A DNA stretch of 64,000 nucleotides from Hypomesus transpacificus (GCF_021917145.1 NC_061081.1:6229139-6293138); one strand, 5' to 3'. Positions 1-14,663 are shown, numbered from the stretch's first letter. The notes: generated by a model from the letters alone, not told the origin. Numbers and translations: made by a program.

Positions 1-20
1 AGAGAGAGAGAGAGAGAGAG
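1..20 (+). repeat. (GA)n at window edge
   Basis: A GA microsatellite is cut by the window start. Confidence 0.9.
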
Positions 21-308
21 AAGCGAAAGAGAGTTTTTTTCCTCTGTGTGGCAGGTTTCCACACTAGGTTGATGTGTTAGATTAAGTCTAGCTGGGTCCT
101 GAGGACTGGGGGTGACAGAATCCATTCACAGCTAATTAAGAGGATGGAGAAAGGCAGGCCAACGGTCCTGACAGCCAGGCAAACAGCACACGCTGCTGAG
201 AGCTGGATAATTGGAGAGAGCAGTCAAGAGGTGTATTAGCTTGATAAATAAAGAGTGTTCTGATTCAAATAGCCTCACCCTCCAGCCAGACAATTGCACT
301 TTAACTAT

Positions 309-512
309 CTAGCCAATCAGACGCCACAAAAAAGTTAGCCAATCACAGTCCACTGTCAGCTAGCCTATCACTCTCCACAATCAGCTAGACATTTGCACTT
401 CACTGTCAGCTAGTAGTCCATCGCACGCCACTCTCAGCCTGCCAATCGCACCGCATTGTCCGCCAGCCAATCAAACCACACCGTAAACGAGCCAGTCGCA
501 CTGCAACAGCTA
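309..512 (+). repeat. Degenerate CCAAT-containing tandem repeat
   Basis: About eight diverged copies of a unit near 25-28 bases, roughly TAGCCAATCRCACTCCAC plus TGTCAGC, run end to end. Several keep a perfect CCAATC core. It is an old, decayed minisatellite. Confidence 0.7.
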
Positions 513-1803
<1,291 letters not shown>

Positions 1804-2363
1804 TACCAGCCAGCTTTCAGCTGACATTCAGTCGTTCTTTCCAGAGCAGCTAATTAGTTTAGTCTGTTAAACTCCCCCTCTTTTGAATGGATACTGGATA
1901 CTAATGCTAGACTCTGAATCAGAGCCAAATACTTTTAAAAGTGACAGTTCTGACCCCCCTCCTTCCTCTTCCTCCTTCCCACCTTCCTCCCCACTACTAA
2001 GACTGAGAATAATTTACCCACAGCTAAAATTAGATCTGTTGGATGGCTAGTTGAGTTCACCACTGTAGCGAGGACAGCAATGGCAGCTCACACCATTAAA
2101 TCATTTAGAGGCGAGAAAATTAATGAGAATATTAGCTGGCTGCCTCAAAGCCACATTCTACCTAAGAGAGAGAGAAATGTGGGGGGTAAAGTGAGATAGA
2201 CGAGAGAGAAGGGAGAGTGTACGAGAGAGAAAGTGAGTCGAGTTCTTTCAGCCTTAGCCAGAAAGATTAACCAACACACCTCCCATCTGGAAGAGCGTCT
2301 TCCTCAGTCTTTCATCTGAAACCAACACCTTCCAAAACACACAGCGCTGACAGCTCCAGGAGT

Positions 2364-2364
<1 letters not shown>

Positions 2365-2428
<64 letters not shown>
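2365..2428 (+). repeat. (CA)n microsatellite
   Basis: A pure CA run of 32 units, with a GT-rich run about 170 bases later (about 2590-2632). Confidence 0.95.
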
Positions 2429-2431
<3 letters not shown>

Positions 2432-3881
2432 CAGATGTATCTCCTTCGCACCTTCCATACAGGGCAGACAACAAAGAAACCAACTCTTCCTCAAGATGAA
2501 AATACTTTAAATTCAAGTAGCCAGAGATGGAGACAGGAAGTAAACTTGTTAAAAGGTCATGTTTCATTAGCAACTATGCTGTGTCTGTATGTGTGCGTGT
2601 GTGTGTGTGTGTGTGTGTGCGTGTGGGTCCGTGCGTTGGTGTGCACAAAGCCTGGAGATAATGAGCTGATGGTGTCCATATCTACTGGAGGAACATGAAT
2701 CAACACAGCACCAAACAAGTCTTTTTATAGGCGGGGACGTCGGAGGCAGGAATTAAAGTGTGCATAAATATGGACAGACTGGAGCACTAATTAAGACTGA
2801 AGCACGGTTCCATTGAGGCTTCAAGCGAGCCACCCAGTGGGGTCACTGTGACCTACCCTGGGAGGGGAGCAACTGGCTGAACATGACACAGACAACACCC
2901 ACACACCCGTGTGCACACCCACACACGCGTGTGCTCGCGAGCCCGAGTGGGAACATGTCAGGTGGGACACGCCTACGCTGTCACACGCGCACACACGCTC
3001 ATACACAGGTGTGTGAGCAGACTAAGACTAAGGGGAGCTCCCCCTCACACAGCCCTGTGGCCCTCTCTCCAACCCACCAATCATGGTTCAGCAGTGAGGC
3101 TCAGACCACACCTCGGAAACTAGCAGTCGAATGCAACACACTGGGTTGCCAAGGGCGACCACAGTTATTATGGCTTAGCATCTGTTTGTAAATAAGTCAT
3201 CTCCTCCCTTTCCCATAATTGTTCTTTGGTCTGTGGCTGTATGTGTGTGTGTGTGTGTGGGTGTATGTGTGCGTGTGCGTGTGCATGTTAGACATGCACC
3301 CTCGCTTAGACCCGCCAACACACACACCCCTAAAGATAGTTGTCCTGATGATAGAGAGCTGGTTGTCCTTGGTGACAGCAAGCTAGTTGCCCTGGTGATT
3401 TGGAGATAGTTGTACCTGGTGATATGGAGATAGTTGTACCTGGTGATAGGGAGCGAGATGTCCCGGTGACAGGGACCTGGTTCTCTGAGACAGAACCAAA
3501 ACTGAGAGATGATTATCAGTTTTTTTCTGTGGAGACGATCCAGTTCCTTTCTGTCGGGCCAGAGCCTGCTGCTGCCCATATGCCCAGCTGGCCTCCCCCC
3601 CCCCCCCCCCCACACCCAACCTGTCCAATTACAGTAACGAGATTTCCCTCTCTGACTGCTAACATCCCTCCCTCTCCATAACCCTCCTTCCGTCCTATCC
3701 TCCCTTTCACCCCCCCCCCCCCCTTCTCTCTCACTGGGGAACGGAGAAAGGGGGGAGGAGGGCAGGAGGTGGGAAAGAGGAGGGAGTAGAGAAGAGCGGG
3801 GGGGGTTTCCGTTCCTCCTCACACCTAGCAGACGTGTTTCAGACGGAGAGCTCCGACAGGAGCAGACAAAGTCGATCCCTC

Positions 3882-3981
3882 NNNNNNNNNNNNNNNNNNN
3901 NNNNNNNNNNNNNNNNNNNNNNNNNNNNNNNNNNNNNNNNNNNNNNNNNNNNNNNNNNNNNNNNNNNNNNNNNNNNNNNNN
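3882..3981. other. Assembly gap of 100 N
   Basis: Exactly 100 undetermined bases, the conventional size for a gap of unknown length. Flanks contain poly-C tracts (about 3593-3611 and 3711-3723), which often break assemblies. Confidence 1.
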
Positions 3982-4118
3982 TGTGTGCATGCTTACACAC
4001 CACAAATAGAGATGTTGTGTTTCCCCCACAGTCCGTGTGGGCAGTCTGAAGGTCTCTTAGTCTCACAACAAAGCTGCTTCCTGCACAGCTGCTCCTACAG
4101 TAATGTCATCATACCCAC

Positions 4119-4423
4119 CCTGTCTGTGTCCTGCTCCTGGTCGTGACATCATAACCTGCCTGTGTCCTGCTCCTGGTCGTGACATCATAACCTGTCTGTG
4201 TCCTGCTCCTGGTCGTGACATCATAACCTGCCTGTGTCCTGCTCCTGGTCGTGACATCATAACCTGTCTGTGTCCTGCTCCTGGTCGTGACATCATAACC
4301 TGCCTGTGTCCTGCTCCTGGTCGTGACATCATAACCTGCCTGTGTCCTGCTCCTTGTCGTAACATCATAACCTGTCTGTGTCCTGCTCCTGGTCGTGACA
4401 TCATAACCTATCTGTGTCCTGCT
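4119..4423 (+). repeat. 36-bp minisatellite, 8.5 copies
   Basis: The unit is CCTGYCTGTGTCCTGCTCCT followed by GGTCGTGACATCATAA. The fifth base alternates T and C between most neighbouring units, giving a 72-bp dimeric higher-order period. It is in frame-neutral length (12 codons), which explains open frames on both strands. Confidence 0.97.
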
Positions 4424-4839
4424 GTCTGTCTTACTTACAGCCATACAGTTAGAATTAGAGTGAGAAACACAACCAGACGCACACAAACACACACACACAG
4501 TCACACACGCTCACTCACACACACAGACGTACACACTCATACACACGCTCACACAAACCTGCGCACACACCCGCACAAAGACAGAGACACCCAGCTGAGC
4601 AGTATGGTGCAGGTGACAGTAGGGGACAGGTGTACTGTGACAGTTCCAGCTCCACAGGTTCCACAGCAGAGAACATTCTGGAAAGTCCCCTAATTAGAGT
4701 GGATGGAGTGCAGCTGTCTTCATCACCTGAGAAAAGCTTCTAAACTGCACCGGGGTAGTGAAGAAGTCAACACACAACATTTCAGTAACAGTAACAGTGA
4801 TTCTGACTCACAGACAGGTAGTTGACAAAGTAAAAAAAG

Positions 4840-5345
4840 AGAACTGGGTGGGGAGGAGGGTAGAGAGGATGAGAAGGAGAGAACTGGAAAAGAGAGACAG
4901 CCATAGAAGACAGAGGATGTAACGTGGATGGGGTGTAACACAGAGAGAGACACCTGAAGAGAAGGAGTAGGAAAGAGAGAGAGGCAGGAGAGAGAGAGAG
5001 AATGGTGTGAGAAGGAAGGATAGACAACGAGGAAAAGAGAAAGAGGGGGGAGGAGAAAGAGAAAGAGAGGGAGAGGAAAGGAGAGAGACACAGAGTGGAG
5101 AGGACAGGGAACCACCCAGGGGTCTTCTTTTCCACCTCATTTGGAGATGAGTCATGTGTTGGACCCCAACACCACCCTGAACGCTGCTCTCGCTACAGGT
5201 CTACAGTACACAACAGCAGGAACAGAAGATCAGGGGAGCTGGAGAGGATAGAGAGAGGACCAGGAGAGAAGAGAGAGAGAGGACCAGGAGGGAGGAGCAA
5301 GGGAGGAGGGAGTTGTTGGAACAGGGAAGGGTCAGTAGAAGAGTA
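4840..5345 (+). repeat. Purine-rich tract
   Basis: A GA/GGA-rich strand covers most of this interval, with no gene. Similar purine-rich sequence recurs at about 5765-5945 and 6560-6700. Confidence 0.6.
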
Positions 5346-5672
5346 GAAGATTGTAGTGGTGGTTATGAAACCTCTTCTCAGCAGTCACTTACGCTTCCAC
5401 ACAAGTGCACACGCACACACATGCACTCACACACAAAGAGCCACAGTGTTTCCACTGCGTGTATGACTGAAATTAAACACCCTAGTATGAAGATGTGGTC
5501 AAAATAATGACACATAAAAGCCTGCCTTTCACCCCTTCTCCCCAGCCTGCCTGCTTTACACTCTTCTTTATTAACTTTAAATTGTCTCAAGCTGCAGAGT
5601 AGTTGTAACAGAGGGTTGGCAGACATGTTCCATGTTCCATGTGATGTGGGATCACAGACCATGATATTATCA

Positions 5673-5738
5673 CCCTAACCGTAACCCTAGCCCCAGCCCC
5701 AGCCCTAGTCCTAGTCCTAGTCCTAGCCCTACCTCTAG
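5673..5738 (+). repeat. Degenerate telomere-like hexamer array
   Basis: Eleven consecutive hexamers fit the CCCTAA pattern with drift: CCCTAA, CCGTAA, CCCTAG, CCCCAG (twice), CCCTAG, TCCTAG (three times), CCCTAC, CTCTAG. It looks like a short decayed interstitial telomeric sequence. Confidence 0.6.
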
Positions 5739-7606
5739 AGAAACATTTAGGCATGAAGAAATAGTTAAAAAATAAAGAGTTCAAGAGAGCGAGAAGAGAG
5801 TTAGAAAGAGAGAGGAGAGATAAAGAGAGAGATAGGGAGTTAAAGAGAGAGGGGAAGGGTTTGACACAGAGAGGAGAGAAGGAGAATTAGGAGGAGGGAG
5901 AGGTACAGAGAGAGGAGAGTTAGAGAGAGAGAGGAGGAGTAAGAAAACAGGGTGTAACAGCTCTCTGTGCTCCAGTCCTGCTGACCTCTCACCTGCTCTC
6001 TTCCTCTCACAGTGTGGATCTGACCTCAGCTCCCCTCTGCACTGTGTTAGTGTGCACGTGTGCCTGTGTATGCCTGTAAGTCTGTGTGAATGTGCATTGG
6101 TGTGCCTGCATGAATGTGCATGTGTGTGTGTGAGTGTAAGGTGTGTGTGCATGTTCTGCTGCTGGGAGCCAGATGTGGGTGCATATAGACATCCTTTCAG
6201 GGACTGTGAGGTGTTTACGACCTGCAGGCTACACACAGTAAAAGACAGGACATGTGTTCACACACACACACACAAACACACAGGATGCAGCACAAGGACA
6301 GGCCGGGTGCACATATTCAAACACACACATACATATACACACACAGACACATGTACACAGGCACACACAGACACACAAAAACACCCATACAAAACACAAT
6401 ATTTGTATGAATGAGTGTGAGTGTGCGTGTGTGTGTGTGTGAGAGAGACAAGTCTTTAGGGTGTGTGAGGAGTGTGTGTGACAGGACACATGGGACAGGC
6501 AGGAAGCTTCAGGAACATGTTCATCATCCTGCTGCAGCAGTCTGACAGCCCCAAACACACATCTGGAAGAGAGGGAGAGAGACGTGGGGGGAAAGAAAGA
6601 TAGGGAGAGAGGGAAGGAGAGGGGTAGGGATGGCGGGAGGGACAGAGGGTGGATAGGAGAGGAAAGGAGAGCTAGAGGAGGAGAGGTCGGGCGAAAGAGA
6701 TGCTGCTTTTCCTCTGGCTGTTTTATGTGTCTCTTCGGTACGCAGCTATGTCTCTGTCTAAGAGCTCAGAGACCAGCTCTGCTCTCCGTTCCTCCTCCAC
6801 TTCTACTTTCCTCCTTCACCTCTCCTGTCCTCTATTTTACTTTCCTCTCCTCCTCTCTCCTCTCCTCCTCTCCTCACTTTGCCTCTCCCCTCTCCTCCCT
6901 CCCCTTCCCTCCCCTCTCCTCCTCCCCTCCCCTCTCCTCTCCTCTCGTCTCCTCCCTTCTCCTCACTTTCCCTCTCCTCCGCTCTTCACTAGTCTCCCCA
7001 CGTCTTTATCTTGTTATTTTCTGAAACTCGACTTCATGAACTTGACACAGATTCTACAGAGACCAGGGTGAACGCAGGGGCCTTCTGTAACACCCTAACC
7101 AGCAAAATTGTGTCTGACTCATTCTAATCTCTTAATCGAATCTAAATGATGTGGTGTTTGACAGTGCTACCATGGTAATGCACATTATGTATCCTTCCTG
7201 TCTGAGCTGGGGTCAGGGCTCAGAGATATTGTCACGTCTGCAGCCTAGTGCTTAAACGAGACCCGTGTCAGGGCTGGAATGCTTCAGGGTCTGCCACACC
7301 TGGTTCTGTTTTGGCTCCTCTGATAGCATCTGAGCGCGCTCAGTCAGAGTGTCCCCTGGTGCAGACTTTTCCCAGAGTTCCTCTGCAGCCACATCGGGAA
7401 GTATTCAGCAGCGAGTCTGGAGGGAGGAGGGGGCAGTGGTGCTGGCAGATGGGACGGTGCTTTTGGAATAATATACACACGACCGGTACACACAAGCACA
7501 CGCACACACATACCTGTGTACACACTGCATGTTCTTCTCTGCCTGGGGACTAACAGTGGGTGGAAAACCACCTGCCTCAGAACTATCTCTCTCTGTGTCT
7601 CCCCCT

Positions 7607-7610
<4 letters not shown>

Positions 7611-7661
<51 letters not shown>
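7611..7661 (+). repeat. (CT)n microsatellite
   Basis: A CT run of about 50 bases, continuing as imperfect CT/GGCTCT repeats to about 7730. Confidence 0.95.
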
Positions 7662-7664
<3 letters not shown>

Positions 7665-7814
7665 CGTCTCTGTCTCTCTCTCTATGGCTCTCTCTCTCTC
7701 TCTCTCTGGCTCTCTCTCTCTGGCTCTCTGTAAGCTGATGTTTCTGTTTTGACTGTTCAGGAAGTGATAGTGTTTCACATCCCCCTCTCTGCAGGCAATA
7801 GTATGATTCTTTTG

Positions 7815-7845
<31 letters not shown>

Positions 7846-7913
7846 TAAGTTAGTTGAACTGAAAAAGCTTTTAGTGGGTCTTGGGAGGAATAAACAGAGA
7901 TATCTCCTACATT

Positions 7914-7915
<2 letters not shown>

Positions 7916-8003
<88 letters not shown>

Positions 8004-8007
8004 CTTT
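7916..8007 (+). repeat. (CT)n microsatellite
   Basis: About 90 bases of CT with one TTC interruption near 7986; a GT run precedes it at about 7816-7842. Confidence 0.95.
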
Positions 8008-8089
8008 CTGTCATTCTCTCTCCCTCTTTATCTACCCCTCTCTCTTTGTAGTTGGACACACGTCAAATCAGCCTCACAGATAAACAGTG

Positions 8090-11000
8090 CAAAAGTGCTG
8101 GTTCTGCATTGTTACAGGAAAGTAGATAAGCTAGCTATAATAACATGATTTAATAGGATGTGTGATAAAGGATTAGCAGTATCTAACCATGTAGCAGCAG
8201 TTGAGACAGAGGAGACTGAACGGTACATTTCCAAGAGTGTTAAATTCCAATTGACCCTCCACATACTTTGCAGTCATTAATATGTAGGCTTGTTATTTAC
8301 CTAATTAACCAGTCAGTCACTGTATGTCTGGTAGAATGTGATAGACTACAACACTAGACACCAGAGAAACAAAGACCATCCATGACCGTTCAACTGTGTA
8401 TTTTCCACACAGGAGTTTTTAACTATGGACAGAACCACTAATGGCCTCAGTGTCAAACAATTTATTCTTCAATCAGGGTTTTTTTTTGTAAACCAAAATC
8501 ACGGCAGCAGCTGTGCGATAGAAATGATATATATTTCTGGAAAAGAAGAAGTTGTCAAATCCACAGCCCACTGAGTTAAAGAGGCTCTTACACTCTGTTC
8601 TGTCCAAGGTCCACTGCAGTTCTGAGGAACACGGATGAGCCAGAGTCCTGAAGTGCTGGACCAGACCAGCGGAGCATGAAGGACAATAAACCCTCATAGA
8701 TACTGCAGAATTCAACGTGCTTAGCTATGCGTGTGTGTGGTGTGTGACTGTGCGTGTGCGATGTGTGAGTGTGTGTGTGAGATAATGTGTCTGAAAGGGA
8801 AGCAGCAGCTACCTGAGGAAGAGGCTTATCAGGTCCACTCCTCGTCATCCTTTTCTGGACACCCCTGTCCCCACTGTCCTCCCTTCCTCCTCCCCCCTCC
8901 CCCTGCCCTGGTCCTGACCCCTCCAGGGTCCAGAGGGGCTCCTCTTTCCCAACGCTGAGGGAGGAAGTTCACTTTTACTGGACCTGTGTGCGTGTGCTGA
9001 TTGTGTGGTGTGTCGCTTTGTCTGTGTGTGTATGTGTGGTGCGCATGTGTGTCTCTGTGGGAGTGTGTCTGCTTGTGTGCGTGTTGGTGTGTGTGTGTGT
9101 TTGTGTGTTTGTGTGTCCGTGCATGTGTGTTTTACTGGACAGGACAGGCCCTGGGGTGAGGGTGGAGGCAAGGTTTTATGTGACGTCTGCTCTTGGTTAC
9201 AGACCTCGGTTACAGGTTCTCTTCCGTGCCATTGGTTCTCCCCCTCAGCCTATAAGAGAGATGTTAGATGTTTCCTGGACCATGACTTGACCTCAGCTCG
9301 GCCTGCAGCAGCCAGTCCAACAGAACCAGGATCCCAAGGCCTCCAAGCCACCTGTTCATCACCCTGATACTCCAACTCTGGGTTTCCTAGTAGCTCAGCC
9401 CAGCCTAATGTGCTCCCACACACAAACCCCTCGCACTGCTGTGGTGCTGCTGTGCTGGGTCAACAGTGAGCAGAGACACCTGGAACAACAACCACAGCCT
9501 ACTGACCTGACTGCTGACAGACCAGATGATCTACTGACAGACCAGACGATCTACTGACAGACCAGACCAGTTACTGACAGACGGGACAGAGCTGCTTTCA
9601 AACCTGGGACGGATGGATCCCAAGGATTTTATGGAAGCTGGCTTCTTGGAGGAACCTGTTCTACCAAGGGGTTCTCCTTTAGGAACAAACGGTTCCACCC
9701 AGCGCTTCTTTCTTCGGAGCGTGTGTCTCTGTCGGTTCTGTCTCTGAGGAGTTCCTGTCTGCCTCCCTGCCATAAATAAGGTCAGGGGAACTACCTCTCT
9801 CACATGAAAGGCTAGCCTCCCCACTGCTGCATGCTAATGCAGTCATATATCAATGTGTCCTGGGACTCCTGGGGAGCGCTGGCCAGATGTCTGGGGCTGC
9901 CAGGGGGCCAGGTGAGGGTGGAGGCTGGAGGCTGGAGCAGGAGGAGGTCAGGGGACAGCGGAGGAGGCCGGGGGAGTCTGGAGGAGTCTCGGTGAACATC
10001 GGTGGAACCTTTGGGAAACGTTTGGAGAACATCGAAAGGAACTTAGGGGAAGGTTGCAGGACATGAAACCAACACCCACAACTAACCCACAGCCAAACAG
10101 AGTTGTAAATCGATTTTTTACTAACCCTAATCCTAACCCAGTTCGAATCAGGAATGGCTCCGTTCTTCATTGTGCAAGAGTAGGAAGAGGCTCTAATGAC
10201 ACAGTCAGCGGGAGCTGTGCTGGGAGAAAACAAGCCAAGCACAGCAGACTGAAGCGCTGAGGCCAGAATAGAGAAGCAGAAAGGTTTCGACACTAGCAGC
10301 ACCCACGACACTGCTACAGTCAGTGTTCTACCAAGGGACTGGAAGCTTCTATGAACACAGCGACAAACTGCAGCGTTGCATTATTGGCAGGGAGGAGGGA
10401 ATGACTTTCCGTTCGTTGCTTTCTGGGTGTGTGTGTTTGTGTGCGTGTGTGTGAAAGAGAAAGAGAGAGAGAGAGCCTGCACAGCACTATAATGAGCGGT
10501 CAGACCTACATCTAATCCTTGCCCACACACCACATGCTCAAGCACACACACACACAAACTGTAAACACACGCAGACACACTTTTAAAGGCAGGTGAAGCA
10601 GGTGTCTACTGCAGGTGTGTCTCGCGGTGTCATGACAGGCTAACTCATCAAATGTTACGCTAGCATTTATAAACGCCGGGAGAAAAGCCTTCCCACAAGG
10701 CTGAAGTGTAACAATCATGTCAGGGTCTGAAAACCTGAAGGTCACGATCCAGGGTTCAAGGTTAAGGGTTTAGGATCCAGGGTTTTTTATGGTTGCAGGG
10801 ATTAAGGATTGGTGTTTAGGAAACTCACAGCCTGTACTCTGAGCTTTCTCAGTGACTCTCTCCCCACATGCATACACATGAGCAGAGATGGAGAGCCTGA
10901 GGCTGTGCCTGTGTGTGTGTCAGGATCTGATCTGTGAGCCCTCTGGGTCCTGCCGTCCTGTGATCTCCAGGTCCGCTGAGTCGGCGCCGGGCTGATTAAT

Positions 11001-12470
11001 GCATCTCCAGAACCCTTCTGGCACATCCCTCTTCCCAGGCCGGGCCCACGGGCCTCCCCAGACAGCACTAACACCAGCTCTGACAAAGACGGGTGGGCGA
11101 CCCGGCTGCCGGAGGTATGACCCGCGCCCGAGTCCTCGTTGGTGCCTAATCACATGCAGATAGAGGGGAATTCCTCCACTGGAGGAGAACCGGGGCAGAA
11201 CCGGGGCTGGTCGCGAGGAGCAGGAACCACAGACCGTGATTAATGAGCAGCTCGGCCCAGGGAAAAGAGAATAGATCTTTGTGCGTTTGTGAACTCGCAC
11301 GCAGGAACGCAGGAACGCATGCAGGCGCACGCACACACACACGCACACACACACGCACACACGCACACACTCACACACGCACACACAAAGGCACAAACAC
11401 GTGCATACACACACACACACACACACAGATGTAGCTCGGCAGACAGAAAGAACATTCTGGCTTTGATGCTCCGTCTCATTAGGTCTTCATGGGAAAGGCC
11501 TGTGTTGTTTGTGAAGCAGTGTGGGAACGACTCCCTGACACAAACGCAGAGAAACGTGGGGATCGTACACGGTCGGTAACACAACACACACCTAGATAAG
11601 AATCAGTCACCAAGGGAATCGGTGGAAACACTGAGTTGTGAGCGTGCGTGCGCACGGCGCGTCAGTCCCGTTCGCAGCGAGCGAAAAGCCACGGATGGCT
11701 GCCCTCCACTTTTGGCAGGTCTGAATTCCCCGACACGCTCGCGTTACAAATGTTGACTCTGCTCAAACCATCTCACACATCCAATTATGGCTTCACACAC
11801 GTCCCTCAACACGCGCCTACTGGATGTCACTCTCCTTCCTGCTCTCCCTTATCCAAACACACACAGCCGGGTCGGGGAGCAGGACGACCCCTTTCATGTG
11901 CGGAGCCCCAGGAATGGCGGAGCGAGTCTTCGTCTCCACAGCGTTTATTTGTCCTCCTGAAGAACCCCGCACCTGTGTGCTGGATCACGTTGCAGCTCAC
12001 GTCAGGGGGTGGGGGGAAAAAACCTGACACTTCTGGGGAAGGAGTCGGGTGCGTGTGTCACACACACACACGTGCATTCACGCGCCTCTCTCTCCCTCCC
12101 TTTCTTTCTCTGATGACTATTTAAAAGGACATCAATCCAACACAGGATATGTTGCTTTTACAAGTGGCCACGATGACGGCGTTTGATTTTGATTGGACGC
12201 ATTCACGCTGGAGAGCAGGAAGTGTCTGAGAGAATGAGAGCGAAGGTCTGGAGAGCGTCAGGCAGAGGGCAGAGGGAGGGAGGGATGTGAGGATGGAGGG
12301 ATTGAGGAGGATGGAGGGATTGGTGATTGAAGTAGCACATGTTCCAGAGGCTTTTGAGGGCTGGGTTATTTACCCTTTGGTCTCACAGAGGAGATGACAG
12401 GCGAGGAAAGGAGCAGTGGAGAGGTGGAGGGAGGAGGGGAAAGGTGAAGAGAAGTGAAAATATGACCGCT
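8090..12470. other. Non-genic sequence with scattered microsatellites
   Basis: No homologous exon seen. GT-rich stretches at about 8730-8785, 9000-9130 and 10424-10455, and CA-rich stretches at about 11320-11430, interrupt otherwise unique sequence. The many short open frames are microsatellite products. Confidence 0.5.
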
Positions 12471-12475
12471 GAGGT

Positions 12476-12478
<3 letters not shown>

Positions 12479-12545
<67 letters not shown>
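12479..12545 (+). repeat. (GA)n microsatellite
   Basis: A pure GA run of about 33 units, about 80 bases before the LINE 3' end. Confidence 0.95.
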
Positions 12546-12550
<5 letters not shown>

Positions 12551-12627
12551 ATTAAAAACAAAAGAGAGAGGGGAGGTGACCTGAAAGTACAGGTGTTAGA
12601 CCAAAAGACTGGGTTAGCCAGTAAAGC

Positions 12628-13925
12628 TTCAAGTTCAAGTCTTTTATTTGTCAGATGCACAGAACAACACAAGGTCAGACTGGGCACTGAAATTCTTAAG
12701 ACAAGACAACGCAAGCACCTGACATAACATAACATATAAGTACACGGAACAAATTTACATCTATGCTGAGCTTAGATAAGTGAACTTACTGAATATACAG
12801 ATAGCAATAAATAAACGACTATACTAACCCTAACACTAAAACTTCTAAAATTACAGATAACAATAAATAGTACGCTATACTAACCCTAATGCACAAAAAA
12901 AAAAAAAAACTGTTTCAACCCTATAACCTATCTAACCTAAGTGGAGTACAGTGCAATAGTGCAAATTTGCAGATCAGTGACTATGTCAATGACCAAACAG
13001 GAGCCTGGTGGCGAGGTACAGTGAGGTACAGTAGTGCAATGTTACTGAAAGAGCAACCAGTAGCTGAAAGTGACAGTGTATAAGTGACTAGTGTGCAGTA
13101 AAAATGTCCATATCAATGTCCATTGAGAAGCCTGATGACCCTTGGGTAGAAACTGTTGTCCAGTCTGCGTGTGCGCGACCGGATGCTGCGGTAACGCCTG
13201 CCAGAAGGCAACGGGGTAAAGAGACTGAAGGATGGGTGGGAACAGTCTCTTAGAATCCTGCTGGCTTTCCTTAGGCAACGTGTGTGGTAGGTGTCCTGTA
13301 GGGCTGGGAGCTTCCTGCCGATGATGAACTCAGCTGAACGGACCACACTTCGTAGGGCCTTGCGGTCCCGGTCTGTGCAGCTCCCATACCACACTGTGAT
13401 ACAACCAGTCAGAATGCTCTCTATAGTGCATCTGTAGAAGTTAGTGAGGATGACTGAGTCCATACCAAACTTCTTCAGTCTCCTCAGGAAGAAGAGGCGC
13501 TTACGGGCCGCTTTGACCACCTTGTCCGTGTGAACAGACAGGTGAGGTCATTGCTGATGTTCACCCCGAGGAACTTGAAGCAGCTGACCTTCTCCACTTC
13601 CGATCCATTGATGAATAGGGGTGCATGCTCCTCCTCCTGCCGCCTCCTATAGTCCACAATCATCTCCTTGGTCTTGCTGATGTTAAGAGAGAGGTTGTTG
13701 TCCTGACACCATGATGTCAGGGTGTCAACCTCCTCTCTGTAGGCTGACTCGTCACTGTCAGAGATGAGGCCCACGATTGTTGTGTCGTCAGCAAACTTAA
13801 CGAGGAGGTTGGAGCTGTGCGTTGCCGCACAGTCGTGGGTGAACAAGGAGAACAGGAGAGGGCTGAGCACACAGCCCTGGGGGGTGCCTGTGTTGGTGAT
13901 CAACACAGGCTGAAGCTGAAGCTCC
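12628..13925 (-). mobile_element. 5'-truncated L2-like non-LTR retrotransposon
   Basis: Minus-strand frames encode the C-terminal half of a LINE reverse transcriptase. Seen are TGTPQGCVLSPLLFSLFTHD, the catalytic FADDTTIVGL, KTKEMIVDYRR, FKFLGVNIS, FYRCTIESILTGCITVWYG and LPSGRRYRSIR. The frame is broken near 13520, where two open frames (ending at 13484 and starting at 13520) must be joined. A 3' UTR with AATAAA-like tail runs to about 12628. The endonuclease and N-terminal RT are missing. It resembles the fish Maui/L2 group. It is a dead fragment; exact ends are approximate. Confidence 0.88.
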
Positions 13926-14219
13926 ATGCACATTCACATCCCTTAGTGGTGTCTGAGTTAGTGTATTTGTGTGTTTAATAGTGTTGGTTGATTGCTACCG
14001 CTAGACCAAAATGCTTGAAGCCCCCTGAAACTCAAAGGCGGCAACCTCATCATGCTACAATAGTTCCAAACCACCTCTGCTACACAGCATCAGACATACA
14101 CCAGCTACTGGAACCCTAAGGCCTGCTTCATCCAAACTCAATGTTGATATCAAATCGCATATAAATGCAAATGACATTTCCAATACAGAAGAGAAAGATG
14201 GGTTGGATTTGTCATGGTG

Positions 14220-14365
14220 GAGAGCAGCGGAGAAGAGAGGAGAGGAGGAGAGAGGAGGAGAAGAGGAGAGGAAAGAGGAGGAGAGGAGAGAGGAGGAGAG
14301 AAGGAGAGGAGAGAGGAGGAGAGGAGAAAGGAGGAGAGGAGGAGAGGAGAGAGGTTGAGAGGAGA
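14220..14365 (+). repeat. Polypurine GGAGA tract
   Basis: About 145 nearly uninterrupted purines built from GAGGAGAGAGGA-type units. Confidence 0.9.
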
Positions 14366-14604
14366 GATTCATTGAGATGGGCAAAAGGCGAGTGGTCCTC
14401 ATTACAGAGAGCTGAGAGATGGATAGATAGAGACAGAGAAAGACAAAAGAAAAAACTTTGAGATTAAACATGCATACATAGTGGCTTATAACAGACCCCT
14501 GGGATCAGAGTGCAAATGAGAAGAGAGAGAGGGACGGGGGGAGGGGGGGTAGAGAAAAAGGGGGTAAGAAAGAGAGGTAGAGAGACGGAGAAAGAGGGGA
14601 GGGA

Positions 14605-14609
<5 letters not shown>

Positions 14610-14661
<52 letters not shown>
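14610..14661 (+). repeat. (GA)n microsatellite
   Basis: A GA run of about 26 units; another GA-rich run lies at about 14970-15027. Confidence 0.95.

Positions 14662-14663
<2 letters not shown>

Noticed and set aside
4103-4693. 196-aa frame with repeated DIITCLCPAPGR
   Set aside because: Translation of the 36-bp minisatellite and adjacent CA repeats.
10120-10165. GTTCGAATC, a tRNA B-box-like string, as evidence of a tRNA-derived SINE
   Set aside because: No matching A box upstream and no SINE tail; a chance match is likely.
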